Assembly: GCA_030669465.1 (NCBI GenBank)
Contig: DAOVDN010000110.1
Location: 1 to 5,142, forward strand
Length of the DNA: 5,142 bases
Source of the DNA: Desulfobacterales bacterium
GTDB taxonomy: Bacteria > Desulfobacterota > Desulfobacteria > Desulfobacterales > ETH-SRB1
Direction of reading: 5' to 3'
Positions 4,781 through 5,142 of this stretch are shown piece by piece; position 1 is the first letter of the stretch, and each line of letters starts with the position of its first letter. The translations under genes and the position numbers were made by a program. The notes beneath the pieces were generated by a model that saw nothing but the letters and a program-made list of their open reading frames with translations, made no database searches and had not been told where the DNA came from.

Positions 4781-5142
4781 GTTTCAGCATTTACAATAGC
4801 CTCCAGAAGGCTTTGGCGGCTCGAAACATCTGCCGGCACATAGACAAATGAGCCATATTTTCCAGGGGACAGGGAACCAAACCTGTTTTCAACGCCCAGT
4901 GCCTTTGCGCCATTTACTGTCGCCATTGCCAGTATTTCGGCAGGCGGCAGAGAAGGAAATGCATAAGATGCATATGCCATCTCGTCGAACATGCTTAATG
5001 ACTCAGCGCTGGCCAGGCTGTCCGTGCCCAGACAAGGTTTTATCCCTGCCCGAAGCATGCCCGCAAGGTCTGGCAGCTTTTGATGAAGATTGCGGTTGCT
5101 CCTTAAACAGAGGCATGCATGAACACTGTGGCGCAAGAGTAT
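4768..5142 (-). CDS. mqnX: Amidohydrolase, probable aminodeoxyfutalosine deaminase, C-terminal part
   Basis: The frame is open from the right edge (codons ATA CTC TTG...) to the TAA, giving the last 124 residues; the true start lies outside, and the TTG at 5136 is not a believable start because the homologous region runs through it. The fragment shows the end of the metal-dependent amidohydrolase barrel: an RSNRNLH strand-loop segment, GIKPCLGTDSLAS with the Asp expected to bind metal and act in catalysis, then FDEMAYA, PAEILAMATVNGAKALG and the small-domain GSLSPGKYGSFVYV. In related deaminases the first motif is usually CPRSN; here it is CLRSN. The mqnX call rests on adjacency to mqnA on the same strand: MqnX deaminates aminodeoxyfutalosine to futalosine. 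A different chlorohydrolase/cytosine-deaminase-like enzyme is the alternative. Confidence 0.78.
   Translation of the reverse strand: MLLRHSVHACLCLRSNRNLHQKLPDLAGMLRAGIKPCLGTDSLASAESLSMFDEMAYASYAFPSLPPAEILAMATVNGAKALGVENRFGSLSPGKYGSFVYVPADVSSRQSLLEAIVNAETKVS

Overview
The window looks like chromosome from a Gram-negative anaerobe, most likely a Desulfobacterota (deltaproteobacterial sulfate-reducer type) relative. This is inferred from moderate-to-low GC, the sequence character of the EF-P, the futalosine-pathway menaquinone genes and a tandem pair of CNNM/CorC-type membrane proteins. No sequence search was possible, so the taxonomy is tentative.

Layout, left to right. (1) Positions 1-57 hold the last 18 codons of an unidentified rightward gene. 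(2) Positions 58-369 hold no gene but contain a nearly pure array of about 39 seven-base units (80-357); its last unit supplies the Shine-Dalgarno of the next gene. (3) efp (370-933, +) encodes elongation factor P. (4) Positions 934-1168 are a convergent intergenic region built from repeats: ATTGAAG arrays in inverted orientation at both edges, each beginning at the stop codon of its adjacent gene, with hairpins and an ACACAGATT repeat between. (5) Two overlapping leftward genes (3417-2404 and 2407-1169) encode DUF21/CBS membrane proteins of the CNNM/CorC/HlyC family; only the second has the C-terminal CorC_HlyC domain. A good sigma-70-like promoter lies upstream at 3532-3559. (6) mqnA (4488-3622, -) encodes chorismate dehydratase. 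(7) Positions 4489-4767 form a large, imperfectly palindromic repeat element with a 24-bp perfect inverted repeat, AAAGTGCCT-type tandem repeats at both edges and a near-consensus sigma-54 promoter in its core pointing at mqnA. (8) The C-terminal 124 residues of an amidohydrolase (4768-5142, -) resemble aminodeoxyfutalosine deaminase (mqnX); the gene's 5' part is beyond the window.

Function. mqnX and mqnA belong to the same menaquinone route via futalosine and were probably one leftward unit, now separated by the palindromic element. EF-P rescues ribosomes stalled at polyproline. The CNNM pair probably handles divalent cations (Mg2+/Co2+) or membrane stress.

The genes are ordinary. The unusual part is the intergenic DNA: all three complete intergenic joints that contain repeats use short tandem units (7, 7 and 9-10/19 bp), and three gene ends (efp, the distal CNNM gene and mqnX) have their stop codon inside the first repeat unit.
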